From: Carettochelys insculpta
Lineage: Eukaryota; Chordata; Testudines; Carettochelyidae
Direction: 5' to 3'
Assembly: GCF_033958435.1 (NCBI RefSeq)
Contig: NC_134138.1
Span: 180,962,798 to 181,026,797 of the forward strand
DNA length: 64,000 bases
Positions 40,943 to 50,730 of this stretch are shown here, piece after piece. A program made the translations under genes and the position numbers. The first letter of the stretch is position 1. Each line of letters opens with the position of its first letter. The notes under the pieces are model-generated. The model made no database searches, was not told where the DNA came from, and worked only from the letters and a program-made list of their open reading frames with translations.

Positions 40943-41220
40943 GGCTGTGTCTACACTACAGAAATAACTTCGAACTTGCTTACTTCAAAGTGCAACTTTG
41001 AAGTAAGCAACTTCTAATTTGAGCGTCTAAGCACACCCTGCTTCGAAGTTAAACGCCAAAATAGGGCACTACTCCATTCCTGGGCATGGAGTAAGGAATT
41101 TGAAGTTTGGCTCCCTACTTTGAAGTTAATGTCAAAGGAAGGGAAAATACATGTAGACCCTCTGCTGGCTGCTTTGATGTAGTGCCTAACTTTGAAGTTA
41201 ATGCCTCATGTAGATGCACC
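40943..41220. mobile_element. Harbinger-type MITE (about 278 bp)
   Basis: Ends are ggctgtgtctacac and, reverse-complemented, ggtgcatctacat. Internal inverted runs of ttcgaa(a)c/ttcaaag type are present (acttcaaagtgcaactttga). Flanks are AT-rich (gatat and catat) without an exact duplication. Confidence 0.75.
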
Positions 41221-41536
41221 CATATATATGTGAAGTAACATTTCACAACAGTAAGAATGGGATCTATGAGCTCTAGCACTCTGACAATTATAGGGGTAAT
41301 TTTCATTCTTCTGGCACAAATATATTTCTTGCACTTTCTATATTGTCTAATATGTATGTAATACATATATTAAAGTACTGAGTGTTAACATTTTCCTAGA
41401 AGTATGCATTTGCACAAATAACATTTTTTTAAAACAAAAATGCCTGAAATACAAGTCCACTGTGTAAATGCATAAAGTACACTCAAAGTAGTGAATCTCA
41501 CAGCTGTAGGCATGTTAGTTTGTAACTTCATGTATA

Positions 41537-41678
41537 ACAAGCAGTCCTGTGACTAACAAATTTATTAGGTCATAAGCGTTTGTGGGTAAAACCGATGTCA
41601 GCTGAAGTGGGTCTTACCCATGAAAGCTCATGACCTGATAAATTCAATAATCTCCAAGGTGCCACAGGACTGCTTATT
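41537..41678. repeat. Palindromic dispersed repeat, possibly paired Penelope-type termini
   Basis: The left arm begins aacaagcagtcctgtg and runs to gatgtcagc. The right arm begins gctgaagtgggtcttaccca and ends gccacaggactgcttat; the two are imperfect reverse complements. The right arm keeps the GTGGGT...ACCCA stem followed by tgaaagctcatgacct, as in the copies at 42196 and 59437, but lacks two bases of the CTGATGA box. Confidence 0.65.
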
Positions 41679-41796
41679 ACTTATCAAAGTAGTGACTAAA
41701 GGGCCTGATCTTCAGCTGCAAACTGTCCTGGTCACTTTGACTTCTTCGGAGCTGTACCAATTTATACCAGATGGAGAACTAGCCTTATAGGGCTTA

Positions 41797-42166
41797 GGGT
41801 ATGTCTACACTTGCCCCCATCTTCAAACGGGGCATGGTAATCAGGGTAATGGGAGATTACTAATGAAATGCTGCGATGCATATGCAGCACTTCATTAGGC
41901 AAATTCTCCCCCTGCGGCAACTTCAAAGTGTCAAACTTTATTCCTCAAAATGTCGGGGAGTAAAGGCAGTTCAAAGCAGCGCGTGGACTTCAACGTTCCC
42001 CTGGCTACATGTATGCTGGCACTTCAAAGTTTGACACTTCTGAGTTGCCATGGAGGAGAATTTGCCTAATGAAGTGCTGCATATGCACTGCAGCACTTCA
42101 CTAGTACTCTCCCATCACCCTGGTTACCGTGCCCCCTTTGAAGAAGAGGGCAGTGTAGGTATAACC
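41797..42166. mobile_element. Complete palindromic Harbinger-type MITE (370 bp)
   Basis: Ends are gggtatgtctacac and, reverse-complemented, ggttatacctacac. The whole element is a near-palindrome: ggcaacttcaaagtgtcaaa on the left pairs with tttgacacttctgagttgcc on the right. Flanks are TTA and TAA. It provides the intact version of the halves seen at 1739-1950 and 2990-3185. Confidence 0.87.
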
Positions 42167-42195
42167 TAAGTGATTTAACTGTCATATGCTAACAA

Positions 42196-42275
42196 AGCAA
42201 ACCAGCAGTCACGTAGCAATTTAAAGACTAACAAAATAATTTATTAGGTGATGAGCTTTCGTGGGACAGACCTAT
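42196..42275 (-). repeat. Single arm of the Penelope-like dispersed repeat
   Basis: On the minus strand it reads ggtctgtcccacgaaagctc, then atcacctaataaat and attttgttagtctttaaa, matching the right arm at 59437-59526. The CTGATGA box is decayed (cacagcata). Confidence 0.6.
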
Positions 42276-43009
42276 GCTGTGAAATTTAGAATTCTCTGTT
42301 GCCCAGGTGGCTGGTAGGTCAGCAAATACTGTGACATCCCACATTGATCCTGGAGACCACAAAAACCCAGTGGAATCAAGCAGTTTGAATCCAGAGGATG
42401 TTACCAAGACACAGCTCTTAGTAGTGTGATTGACAACATCATTCAGCCAAACAGATCCCTGAAGGCAGCACTTGAATGAGAGAGGAGTAGTCCTTTGAAA
42501 GATCCAGCCATCGTAACAGGCTCAGCAACATCCTATAGAACTCTCTATATTGTCTAATATGTATGTAATACGTGTATTACAGTACTGAGTGTTAACAGCT
42601 GTTAACATTTTCCTAGAGGTAGGTACTTGCAGGAGAGTCTTTAGAAAATACCAATAGAAAGGCTAATAGTGCCATCTCTTGGAGGAAACTATATATTCCA
42701 AATAGAATCTTGGATTATGGAACTACAGACAGAGGACGAGTTCTTGGTCCCATTGAAGTCAATGGCAAACCATGTATTAACTTACATGCCTGTACCTCTT
42801 TAAAATGTTCTGGACAAGGCAGTGCAAATTATTAATTATATAAAAGTATATAATTACATATTATTAATTATATCAAAATTAGATCACTACAATCCAGATT
42901 TTACAATTATGTGCAAAAAATGGGCAGTCAGTACACAGCACTCGAATATATGAAGGTGAGGTGGCTGTTATAAGGGAAAGGGCTTGTAAGGCTTTTTGAG
43001 CTTCATTAC
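42276..43009. other. Spacer without recognised features
   Basis: AT-rich. A short segment at 42540-42620 repeats 41340-41400 (tattgtctaatatgtatgta, gtgttaac, attttcctagaggt), indicating a small local duplication. The segment cccattgaagtcaatgg at 42750 resembles the dispersed repeat of intron 21. Confidence 0.6.
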
Positions 43010-43590
43010 GGTGTTAGTGTCTTTTGTAGGTCACAAACATTGACTGGTTGTTGACAAAGTTCTCGTGGTGGCTGAGACTTGTGTACCATGCTGATGTATT
43101 CACCAAGCTGAATGTTCACCAAGCTGTTGCTGCAAAGACAAAATGCAATCATTTTTAGCTTAAAAGATGAAATTCTGTCACTCTTGTGTTAAACTGAAAT
43201 TTTGGGCATCATCTGTGGAAGAACTTTGGCCTCTTTCCCAGGCTGAATGACTTTTTGGCTGAAACCAGTTCCATTCTCAAAACAGATAATCACAGTGGTT
43301 GTATACAGCATTTAGGTGACTTGCATGCCACTCTTTTAGAATACTTTCCTCCCACAAATGACAGCAAGTCTCGGGTGAAACATCCATTTTTAACAACAGC
43401 CAAGCCAGCTAGTATATCAGCTCAAGGTTATGCGAGCCTGATTGACATGAATTTTGCATAGCAACTCAAACAAGATTTCAACAAAGTTCCGCTAATTAAT
43501 AGTGAGTTTAAAAGTTTTAGCGACTGCATTGTTCTACCACAACTTCGAGCACCTAGTGCAGACATTATTAAGACAAGTAAAATGGGATAG
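43010..43590 (+). pseudogene. Decayed hAT-family transposase C-terminal fragment (ZBED5/GTF2IRD2-like type)
   Basis: Broken frames carry the order typical of domesticated and fossil hAT proteins of the ZBED5 group. The order is ADVFTKLNVHQAV, then LNDFLAETSS, then HLGDLHATLLEYFPPTND and an LID-M stretch, an in-frame stop at about 43459, then QLKQDFNKVPLIN and LPQLRAPSADI. The His-Leu...YFP and LKxxFxxVPL signatures are the C-terminal landmarks. At least one stop and one or two frameshifts upstream make it non-functional. No catalytic N-terminal part is present in the window. Confidence 0.6.
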
Positions 43591-44149
43591 CCAACTGTGG
43601 TTGGCCTAGGCTTTCCCCTTGGATTCCAATTAAATTTCTTGTAGTGGGAAAAAGGAAGCCAGCGAAATTATTAAATTGGGGAGCTGCTGTTCAGTAGCAG
43701 AGGTACGTCTGTGGACCCCCATTACTAGTGTAGCCGCATACCCCAGAATCTTGAATTGATTTATCCTGACCACAGCCCTGTGAGAGGGCACTATCATCCA
43801 TGGAGAAGTGAGGTGCACAGAAAAGTAGTGCTCTAAGACTGAACCATAACTACATTCTGTGTGGACTGGATGGTTGGAAAGAGGTATGAAGTGTCAGGGA
43901 GGCAAAAGAAGGAGAAATTACAGCTGTCAGGATGGTATACAGACTTTCAGATCAGAAGTAACCATCATACTTCTCTCATCTGACCTCCTGCACAGTGCAG
44001 GCCACAGAACTCACCCTTCCACTCCTGTAATAGACCCATAACCTCTGACTCTGTTACTGAAGTCCATAAATCACAATTTAAAAACTTCAGCTTACAGAGA
44101 ATCCAACATTTGCACTATTTTAAACCTGCAGAGGAGGGCAATAAATAAA

Positions 44150-44382
44150 TAACCGTGCTCCCTCCCAAATCCTAGGATGGATATTAGGAAAATTTATTTC
44201 TTAGCAGAGTGGTGATGAACTGGAAGAGTTTACCTAAGGAGATAGTGGAGTCTCTATCCCTAAAGGTTTTTAAGTTCTGTTTTGACAAAGCCCTGGCTGT
44301 GATGATTTAGTTGGGATTACAGCAGGGGCGTTGGACTGTATGACCTCCTGAAGTTTCTTCTGGCCCTACAACTGTATGAACA
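44150..44382 (+). mobile_element. CR1 LINE 3' end, + strand, inserted in the minus CR1
   Basis: The order gatggatattaggaaaattt, gtgatgaactggaagagttt, ctaaaggtttttaagttctg, gacaaagccctggc, ggactgtatgacctcctgaa and ttctggccctacaactgtat follows the standard CR1 3' region. Confidence 0.8.
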
Positions 44383-44507
44383 GAGGGTCTTTACTAATCT
44401 GAACTGGAGGGCAATTCCTTCCAGGTGATCAGTTAAACCCTGAACTTGAGGGCAAGAACCACCAGCCAGACACCTGGGAAAGAATTTTCTGTAGTAACGC
44501 AGAGCCC

Positions 44508-44521
44508 GCCCCATCTAGTGG
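44508..44521 (-). promoter_or_regulatory. Near-consensus CTCF-like motif (one mismatch)
   Basis: On the minus strand CCACTAGATGGGGC differs from CCASYAGRKGGCRS at one position (G for C at position 12). It faces the forward motif at 38221. Confidence 0.3.
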
Positions 44522-44880
44522 CCTATCACTAGCCATTGGAGATATTTGCTATTACTCACAGATGAGCTACATGCAGTTGTAGACAGACTTGTCATGTCAA
44601 CCCCATCCCATAAACTTATCAAGCTCAGTGTTGAAGCCAGTTGCTTTTGTTGCCCCCATTGTTCCCCTTAAGATGCTATTCCACAATTTCACTTCTCTGA
44701 TGACTAGACATCTTTGTCTAATTTTAACCCTAAGATCATTGATGGCCAGTTTATACCCATTTGTTATGTCCACAATGCTGCTTAACCTAAATAAATCCTC
44801 TCTCCCTGGTATCTAGCCCTGTGATGTATTTGTAGGGAAAAATTGTATTCCCCCCTCAGTCTTTTGATTACAAGCTCATT

Positions 44881-45300
44881 GGCTACATCTAAATTACAGA
44901 GGTATTTTGAAAGCAGCTCTCTTCTGAAAGAACATCTTTTGAACAAGACCATCCACACACAAAAAAGTGGATCCAAAGAGTGATCTGCTCATTTAAAAGA
45001 GAGCGGCCACCCAGCCTCCTCCTCTTTTGAAAGAATGAGCCAAGGATTGAAAAAATTAGGCCCCATGAAGACCCTCTGTCAAAAAAAAAAAATGGGGGGG
45101 GCCCTCAGAGCATCTACATGTTTTCTTTTGAAAGACGCTTGCAAAAGGGGGTGCTCTTCCTGAAACGGGAAAGGAAGAGCAATTTCGAAAGGAGCGGCAC
45201 ATTCTTTTGATCTGCTTTCAAAAGAAAATTTTTTGTGTGTAGAAAGAGCTCCCTTCTTTTGAAAAATCTTTTGAAAGAACTTAGTAGTGTAGACACAGAC
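44881..45300. mobile_element. Harbinger-type MITE (420 bp) with ATT target duplication
   Basis: Ends are ggctacatctaaat and, reverse-complemented, gtctgtgtctacac. A perfect ATT repeat flanks it at 44878-44880 and 45301-45303. Internal cttttgaaag and its complement recur symmetrically. It splits the minus-strand CR1 and so is younger than it. Confidence 0.85.
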
Positions 45301-45600
45301 ATTGAAGCTCCTCATAAGGTAAAGTTTCCATCCCTTAGCTCATCCAGTTTGAATTAATCTCTTGTAAACATCGGGGGTGAGAACTGTACACAGTAAACCA
45401 GATGTGGGCTCACCAGTGCCTTGTATAACAACACTAACGCTTCCTTGTCTCTAATGGAAATACTTTGCCTGTTGCACCCTAAGACTGTATTAGCATTTTT
45501 CATAGCCATGTCATATTGGTGCTTCGTTGGCATCCTATGAGCGACCAGTATACCCAGGTCTTTCTCCTCTTCTGTCACTTTCAACTTGTATGTTCTGAGT

Positions 45601-46177
45601 TTAAAGCAAAAATTCTTTAATCTGTAAATACAGGGCCTTGCAGCGCCACTATTAAATTTCTTCCTATTTCTTTCACTCCTGTTTATAAGGTTTGGCTCAT
45701 CTTATGCTATAGAGAAATATATTTCCTCTCTACCAAAACAAGACATCACAGGAAAATAATATTTAGAGAGAAGAGCTTGAGTCTTTAGAAGTACATGAAG
45801 AAAAAAAGTGTGAGTATTGCTGATTTATGAGAGGGTATATTACAGCTTGTTCTTGAAGACAGAAATGTAACTGTCTGACCTGTGGTCATTGATGAAAGGA
45901 AACCAACATTCTCTGACCTGCAGCACTTAATTTAAAAAAAAAAATGGAACTTGAGCTTAATTAAAAAAAACCTTAGACCAGTATGGGTATATTCATCAAT
46001 AATAAAACAACAAGGAACTCTAACCCACTGTTTTTCATAGAGGGAAAAAAACCGCTTGGAAAATAGAGATGGGTATCCAAATATTATTTGTGACAGTTAC
46101 TGCAGTAGGTATTAAAATGGGGTGGTGGACGCGCTCTCTTTTTACACAGACTGTTGGGAGGGAAAAAGAGTCATGTG
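45601..46177. other. Spacer between CR1 and the autonomous Harbinger
   Basis: AT-rich, no recognised gene or element. A-rich runs occur at 45931-45943 and 45961-45970. Confidence 0.6.
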
Positions 46178-46506
46178 AGCTACGTCTACACGTGAACCCT
46201 ACATCGAAGTAGCCTATTTCGATGAATAACGTCTACACGTCCTCCAGGGCTGGCAATGTCGATGTTCAACATCGACGGTGCGCAGCACCACATCGAAATA
46301 GGTGCCACGAGGGAACGTCTACACGCCAAAGTAGCACACATCGAAATAGGGGTTCCAGGCACAGTTGCAGACAGGGTCACAGGGCGGACTAGCGCTTCCG
46401 GGGCAACAGCTAGCCGCTCCCTTAAAGGGCCCCTCCCAGACACACTCAGCCTGCACAGCACGCGGTCTGAGGAGCCATAGGCACACAGACCTCGGGCGAC
46501 GCAGTC

Positions 46507-47881
46507 ATGGACCCCCAGCAGCAGCAGCAGCAGCCAGAGGTCCACCCAGCCCTCCCTGCAGGAGCAGTACTCGCCCTGATCCATGCCATGCGGGAGGCAG
46601 CTGAGCACCTCCTTGCCACACCGGAGGAGGAGCGGCCCGCAGGGGAGCAGGACTCACCCCCCAACCCTGCAGCACCCCGACCCACCCCCCCGCCTCACAT
46701 GCCGCCGCCTGTGGAGCTACCCCACCAGCACCGACTGGTGGGAGCGGCTGGTGCTTGAGGAGTGGGACGATGACCGCTGGCTCAGGAACTTTAGGATGAG
46801 CCGGCAGACATTTGTGGAGCTGTGCCAGTGGCTCACCCCCGCACTCAGGCACCAGGACACCGCCATGCGGCGTGCCCTCCCACTGGAGAAGTGGGTCGGC
46901 ATCGCTGTCTGGAAGCTGGCCACTCCAGACAGCTACCGATCCGTGGGACAGCAGTTTGGCGTTGGCAAGGCCACCGTCGGGGCTGTCCTCATGGAGGTAA
47001 GAGGACCCACAGGGGGAGGGGGGGAGGCAGCCCTGGCAGGGCAGGGGGGCCAGGGGAGGGCAGGGCAGGGCCACGCACACCCTGCTCACCCCTCATTGGT
47101 GCTCTCCCATGTGCTTCCCCTGCAGGTCATGCATGCGATCAACGCCATGCTCCTCCACAGGCTCATGAGGCTGGGGGACCCAGATGCCACCATCGTGGGC
47201 TTTGCCAAGCTGGGCTTCCCCAGTTGCTTCAGGGCTCTGGATGGGACTCACATCCCCATCCGCGCCCCGCAACACAGTGGAGGACGCTACATAAACCGCA
47301 AGGGCTACCACTCAGTGGTCCTCCAGGCCTTGGTGGACAGCCGGGGCCGTTTCCAGGATGTTTATGTGGGCTGGCCTGGCAGCACCCACGATGCCCGGGT
47401 TTTCCGGAACTCGGGCCTGTGCCGCCGGCTGGAGGCGGGGACCTACATCCCCCAGCGGGAGAGCCCTGTGGGGGACACCACCATGCCCCTCTGCGTCATC
47501 GCAGATGCGGCATACCCCCTCCGGCCCTGGCTCATGCACCCATACACGGGCCATCTCTCTGCCAGCCAGGAGCGCTTCAACCAGTGCCTGAACCACGCGC
47601 TCCAGGTGGTGGAGCGCTCATTTGGCCGCCTCAAAGGGCACTGGAGATGTCTCCTGACCTGCCTGGATGCGGGCCCCAACAACATCCCCCAGATTGTGGG
47701 TGCCTGCAGCGCCCTACACAATCTGGTGGAGAGCAGGGGGGAGGCCTTTTTTCAGGGCTGGGCTGTGGAGGCTGGCAGGGCCAACGTGCAGCCACCCGCT
47801 ACCCCCAGTCGCCAGGTGGACCCCGAAGGAACCCGGGTCCGGGAGGCCCTGCGGGCCCACTTCGATGAGGCCATGGGGTGA
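46507..47881 (+). CDS. PIF/Harbinger DDE transposase (HARBI1-like), probably frameshifted near its N-terminus
   Basis: The enzyme would excise and insert Harbinger elements in the nucleus. From 46583 a 432-codon frame runs to TGA at 47879-47881. In that numbering, STDWWERLVLEEW (48-60) and NFRMSRQTFVELC (69-81) are the usual N-terminal signature. The catalytic triad is D220 (RALDGTHIPI), D270 (GWPGSTHDARVF) and E344 (VVERSFGRLKGHWR). Codons 139-181 are a 129-nt in-frame intron (46997-47125, gtaaga to ctgcag), so the spliced protein is shorter. The likely original start is ATG at 46507 (MDPQQQQQQ), in another frame. A one-base shift in the C-run near 46680-46690 probably separates the two. An AATAAA lies at 47982-47987. 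Confidence 0.88.
46517..46534 (+). repeat. CAG tract encoding polyglutamine at the transposase N-terminus
   Basis: Six CAG units just after the candidate start ATG at 46507. Pure triplets favour length change by slippage. Confidence 0.85.
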
Positions 47882-47981
47882 ATTCTGCCAGGCCCCCCCT
47901 CCTTCCTCCACAACACTCCCTGCCCCTACGCCCACACCACGGAGCACCCAACAGCACCCCCCCCGCCTCTTTTCCTGGACA

Positions 47982-47987
47982 AATAAA
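47982..47987 (+). terminator. Polyadenylation signal of the transposase gene
   Basis: AATAAA about 100 nt after the transposase stop, followed by a TTTGT-rich region (cacttgtttgtaaaatg). Confidence 0.7.
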
Positions 47988-48240
47988 AGCACGCACTTGT
48001 TTGTAAAATGAAACTGGTTTTCTTTTAACTGTTCTTTTAACTAATACCAAACTATATACAAGAACTTCTAACTATTATCAGTGAAAAATAAAAAAGTATG
48101 CATATATTTACAAAAAAAAAACAGGGATTGCAAGGAAGGGGAGAACTATTTACATGGGGGGGGACGGGGCAAACGGGGGGCACAAATGAATAAGTCCAAA
48201 CTATATACAAGTGGGGGGGCACATCCTGGGCCCCACGCCG

Positions 48241-50322
48241 CTATAGTCTGGCACTGAGGGTGGGTGGCTGGGAGCCCCGCCTCGGCTGCAGCCCTGTCCG
48301 GGGCTGGCTGGGGGCCAGGCGGACTGGCAGATATGTCCGGCGAGTCTCAGCTGGCCCCAGGTCTCCCTCGGCGGTCTGGCCCTCAGTGGCGGGTGGTGGG
48401 GCAACGGCGGACGGCGCAGCGACAAGCAGAGCAGCGGGTGGCGCAGTGGGTGGAGCACTCAGGGCGGGTGCAGCGGCGGCCGGCACGGCATGTGGGGGCC
48501 AGGTAGTCCACTAGCCGGTTAAAGTTGTCCATGTAGGCCCCCCCATGCCTCTTGGCACCAGGCCAGCGCCCGCTCCTGGAGATGAAGGTGGCGTTGCTCC
48601 ACCCGCAGGCGCTGCTCCGTGACCTCCAGCTGCCGGCGGTGGAGGGCCAGCAGCTGGGGGTCCGTCGCCGTTAGGTGGTGGTGCTGGGTCCGCCGTCTTG
48701 CCCGCCGTGGGGGCCGGTCGGTCCTCCGCCAAGGGGCTGGCCTGGAGCGATGGCCCCGGAGGGGATTTTGGGACTACTGAAGCCTCGCCGGCGCTCTCCG
48801 GTCCTTCCGATGGTGCAGCTGCGGAACACAGGAGCGGGGGAAGAAGAGTGGAGACAGGCGTTAGTGTGGGCCCCGAGCTGTGGCCCTTGTCCCCTCACCC
48901 CTGTGCTGCAGGTTCCCCATCTCTGTCCCCGGGAGATGCTGCTGTGATGGGGTTCAAGGGCCCCCCTGCACTGCGCCCCATCCCCCGGCGGGAGTGACTC
49001 TCACTTCACTCAGCAGGGTCTGACAGGAGAGGTTTCTTAGGCAACAGATGCCCAGTTTCTCCCAGAAGCGACAGTACAGCAGTCAGAGACAGTCCTTCCA
49101 ACCCGTCCTGGGGAGAAGACCCCAAGGGGTGCCCCTCTGGGGTGTAGCTTTCCCCCTCCTCAGGCTGGCTGCCTTCCAGCTCTCCCTTCCCCTAGCCTCT
49201 ACCTGCAGCCCCCCGATTCAAAGCCAGCTCGGCTCCTCCCTCCTCTTTGTTCAGGGCAGAGGTGTCACCTGCCAGTTGTAGCCCCAGGATCATCCTTAGC
49301 CACTGGGAGCTATTCAGCTTGTTGCCCATATCTAGCCTGAGACTTGCATTTGCACTCCCCCCCACTCCATCACATGCTGCTGCTGCTGCTGCTGCTGCTG
49401 GGTGTCCAACCCCCTCCTCCCAGGGGACCCTAGAGGTTCCTCTCCCCCCAGCCCCGGGGATGGGGCATGGCACTGTCGTGCTGGGGCGGGGGGCAGGGGC
49501 TGATGCACTCCTGTGAGGGACATGGCACTGCTGTCCTTGGGGCCATGGCCATCTGGGCATGTGGAGGGCCCTGGCCACATATCTATTACCCCCGCCCCTC
49601 AACCCTGGGGGTGTGCACCGGGGGGGTACATACCTGTAGGTCCACTCCCATGGTTGGGGGATACCCGGGGGGGGGGGTGGACGCCCGGCTGCTGCTCCGG
49701 GATGGCAGGAGGAGGATCTGGAGCCTGGTGTCGGTGGAGGAGGAGTCCCCCTCCTCCTCCTGCTCCGGTGCCCCGGGTGTGGGCTCCGGGGGGGGCCCCG
49801 GGGTGCAGGGCTTACTTCCGGGGCAGACTCCGGCTCTGGGGCCTGCTGGGGCTCCTCAGCCGAGGTATCAAGAGTGGCCGGAGGGGAGGAGGTGTGCCGG
49901 GGGCCCAGGATGTCCCTGAGCTCCCTGTAAAAGGGGCAAGAGACGGGGGCGGCCCCAGATTGGCCGGCCGCATCCCGGGCCCAGGCGTAACCCTGCTGCA
50001 GCTCTTTGACTTTACTCCGGACATGGTCCGGAGTGCGGGCAGGGTGACCCTGGGCGGCCAGGCCCTCGGCCAGCCGAGCAAATGCATCCGCGTTCCACCT
50101 CTTGCTCCCCATTATCTGGAGCACCTCCTCCTCGCTCCAGAGCCCCAGCAGGTCACGAAGCTCGGCCTCTGTCCAGGAGGGGCCCCGCTGCCGCTTGCCA
50201 CCCTGGCTGCCAGCCCGCGAGCCCTGGCTGCCCTGGCTCCCCTTGCGGGGGGTCCCCTGGGGGCGCTGGGGGGCAGGGGCTGCCAGGCGGCCATCGCAGC
50301 TGGGGTGGCAGACAGTGGTGGC
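48241..50322 (-). pseudogene. Harbinger accessory Myb/SANT-like DNA-binding protein, decayed
   Basis: Harbinger elements carry a second gene whose Myb/SANT-like (trihelix) protein helps the transposase enter the nucleus and bind DNA. The minus-strand frame open from 50322 reads GPSWTEAELRDLLGLWSEEE, VLQIMGSKRWNADAFARLAE, then a VRSKVKELQQGYAWARDAAG helix and CPFYRELRDILG. That is the full trihelix pattern. A donor gtaagc lies at 49815 and an acceptor at 48820-48819 (ccgcag). After it the frames shift. A coiled-coil (LLALHRRQLEVTEQRLRVEQ), then DNFNRLVDYLAP, and a C-terminus RRTYLPVRLAPSQPRTGL ending at 48241 lie in different frames. No intact start-to-stop gene is visible. The start is uncertain. 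Confidence 0.72.
49375..49400. repeat. (TGC)n tract within the Harbinger
   Basis: Eight or nine perfect TGC units, CAG on the minus strand, inside the predicted intron or linker of the minus-strand gene. Confidence 0.85.
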
Positions 50323-50730
50323 TCAGAGATGTGCAGGCTGGCCGCATGTCTGGGCTGCCGCCTGCACGTTCTCTCAGCTTCCTGCACAGGAAAGGGAGGG
50401 GGAGGGGACCTTTAAGGGGCCGCTCCACGCGGCCACCATTGAGCTCAGGGGCTGGAGACAGCGTCTCTCAACCCCTCAGCTGATGGCCACCATGGAGGAC
50501 ACCGCAATTTCGATGTTGCAGGACGCGCAACGACTACATGGTCCTACTTCGACGTTCAACGTCGAAGTAGGGCGCTATTCCCATCCCCTCACGGGGTTAG
50601 CAGCTTTGACGTCTCGCCGCCTAACGTTGATGTTAACATCGAAATAGCGTCCAACGTGTGTAGCCGTGATGGGCGCTATTTCGAAGTTAGTGCTGCTACT
50701 TCGAAGTAGCATGCACATGTAGACACGGCT

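Larger units (their letters stand above)
43940..45600 (-). mobile_element. CR1 LINE, 3' portion, interrupted by two later insertions
   Basis: On the minus strand the remains of a reverse transcriptase C-terminus (45354-45584) read EEEKDLGILVAHRM, NANTVLGCNRQSI and LYKALVSPHLVYCVQFSP. These match the conserved tail of CR1-type polymerase proteins (LGVVVD..., AVLGCIRKGI, LYKALVRPHLEYCVQFW). The 3' UTR-like part runs on through 44600-44880 and 43950-44130. A + strand CR1 end (44150-44382) and a Harbinger MITE (44881-45300) interrupt it. Confidence 0.75.
46178..50730. mobile_element. Two-gene PIF/Harbinger DNA transposon (4553 bp)
   Basis: Ends are agctacgtctacac and, reverse-complemented, agccgtgtctacat, flanked by GTG direct repeats at 46175-46177 and 50731-50733. 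Both subterminal regions are rich in palindromes built from ttcgacgttcaacgtcgaa and atcgaaatag motifs. Inside are a transposase gene on the + strand and a Myb/SANT-like gene on the minus strand, arranged tail to tail. The body is GC-rich with many CpGs, unlike the AT-rich flanks. This fits a fairly young insertion that has lost few CpGs. Confidence 0.9.

Noticed and set aside
46822..47868. 348-residue + strand frame across the transposase
   Set aside because: It is the alternative-frame shadow of the transposase in GC-rich DNA; the catalytic motifs are in the other frame.
49513..50415. 300-residue + strand frame opposite the Myb-like gene
   Set aside because: Shadow of the minus-strand coding sequence; glycine/proline-rich with no domain.
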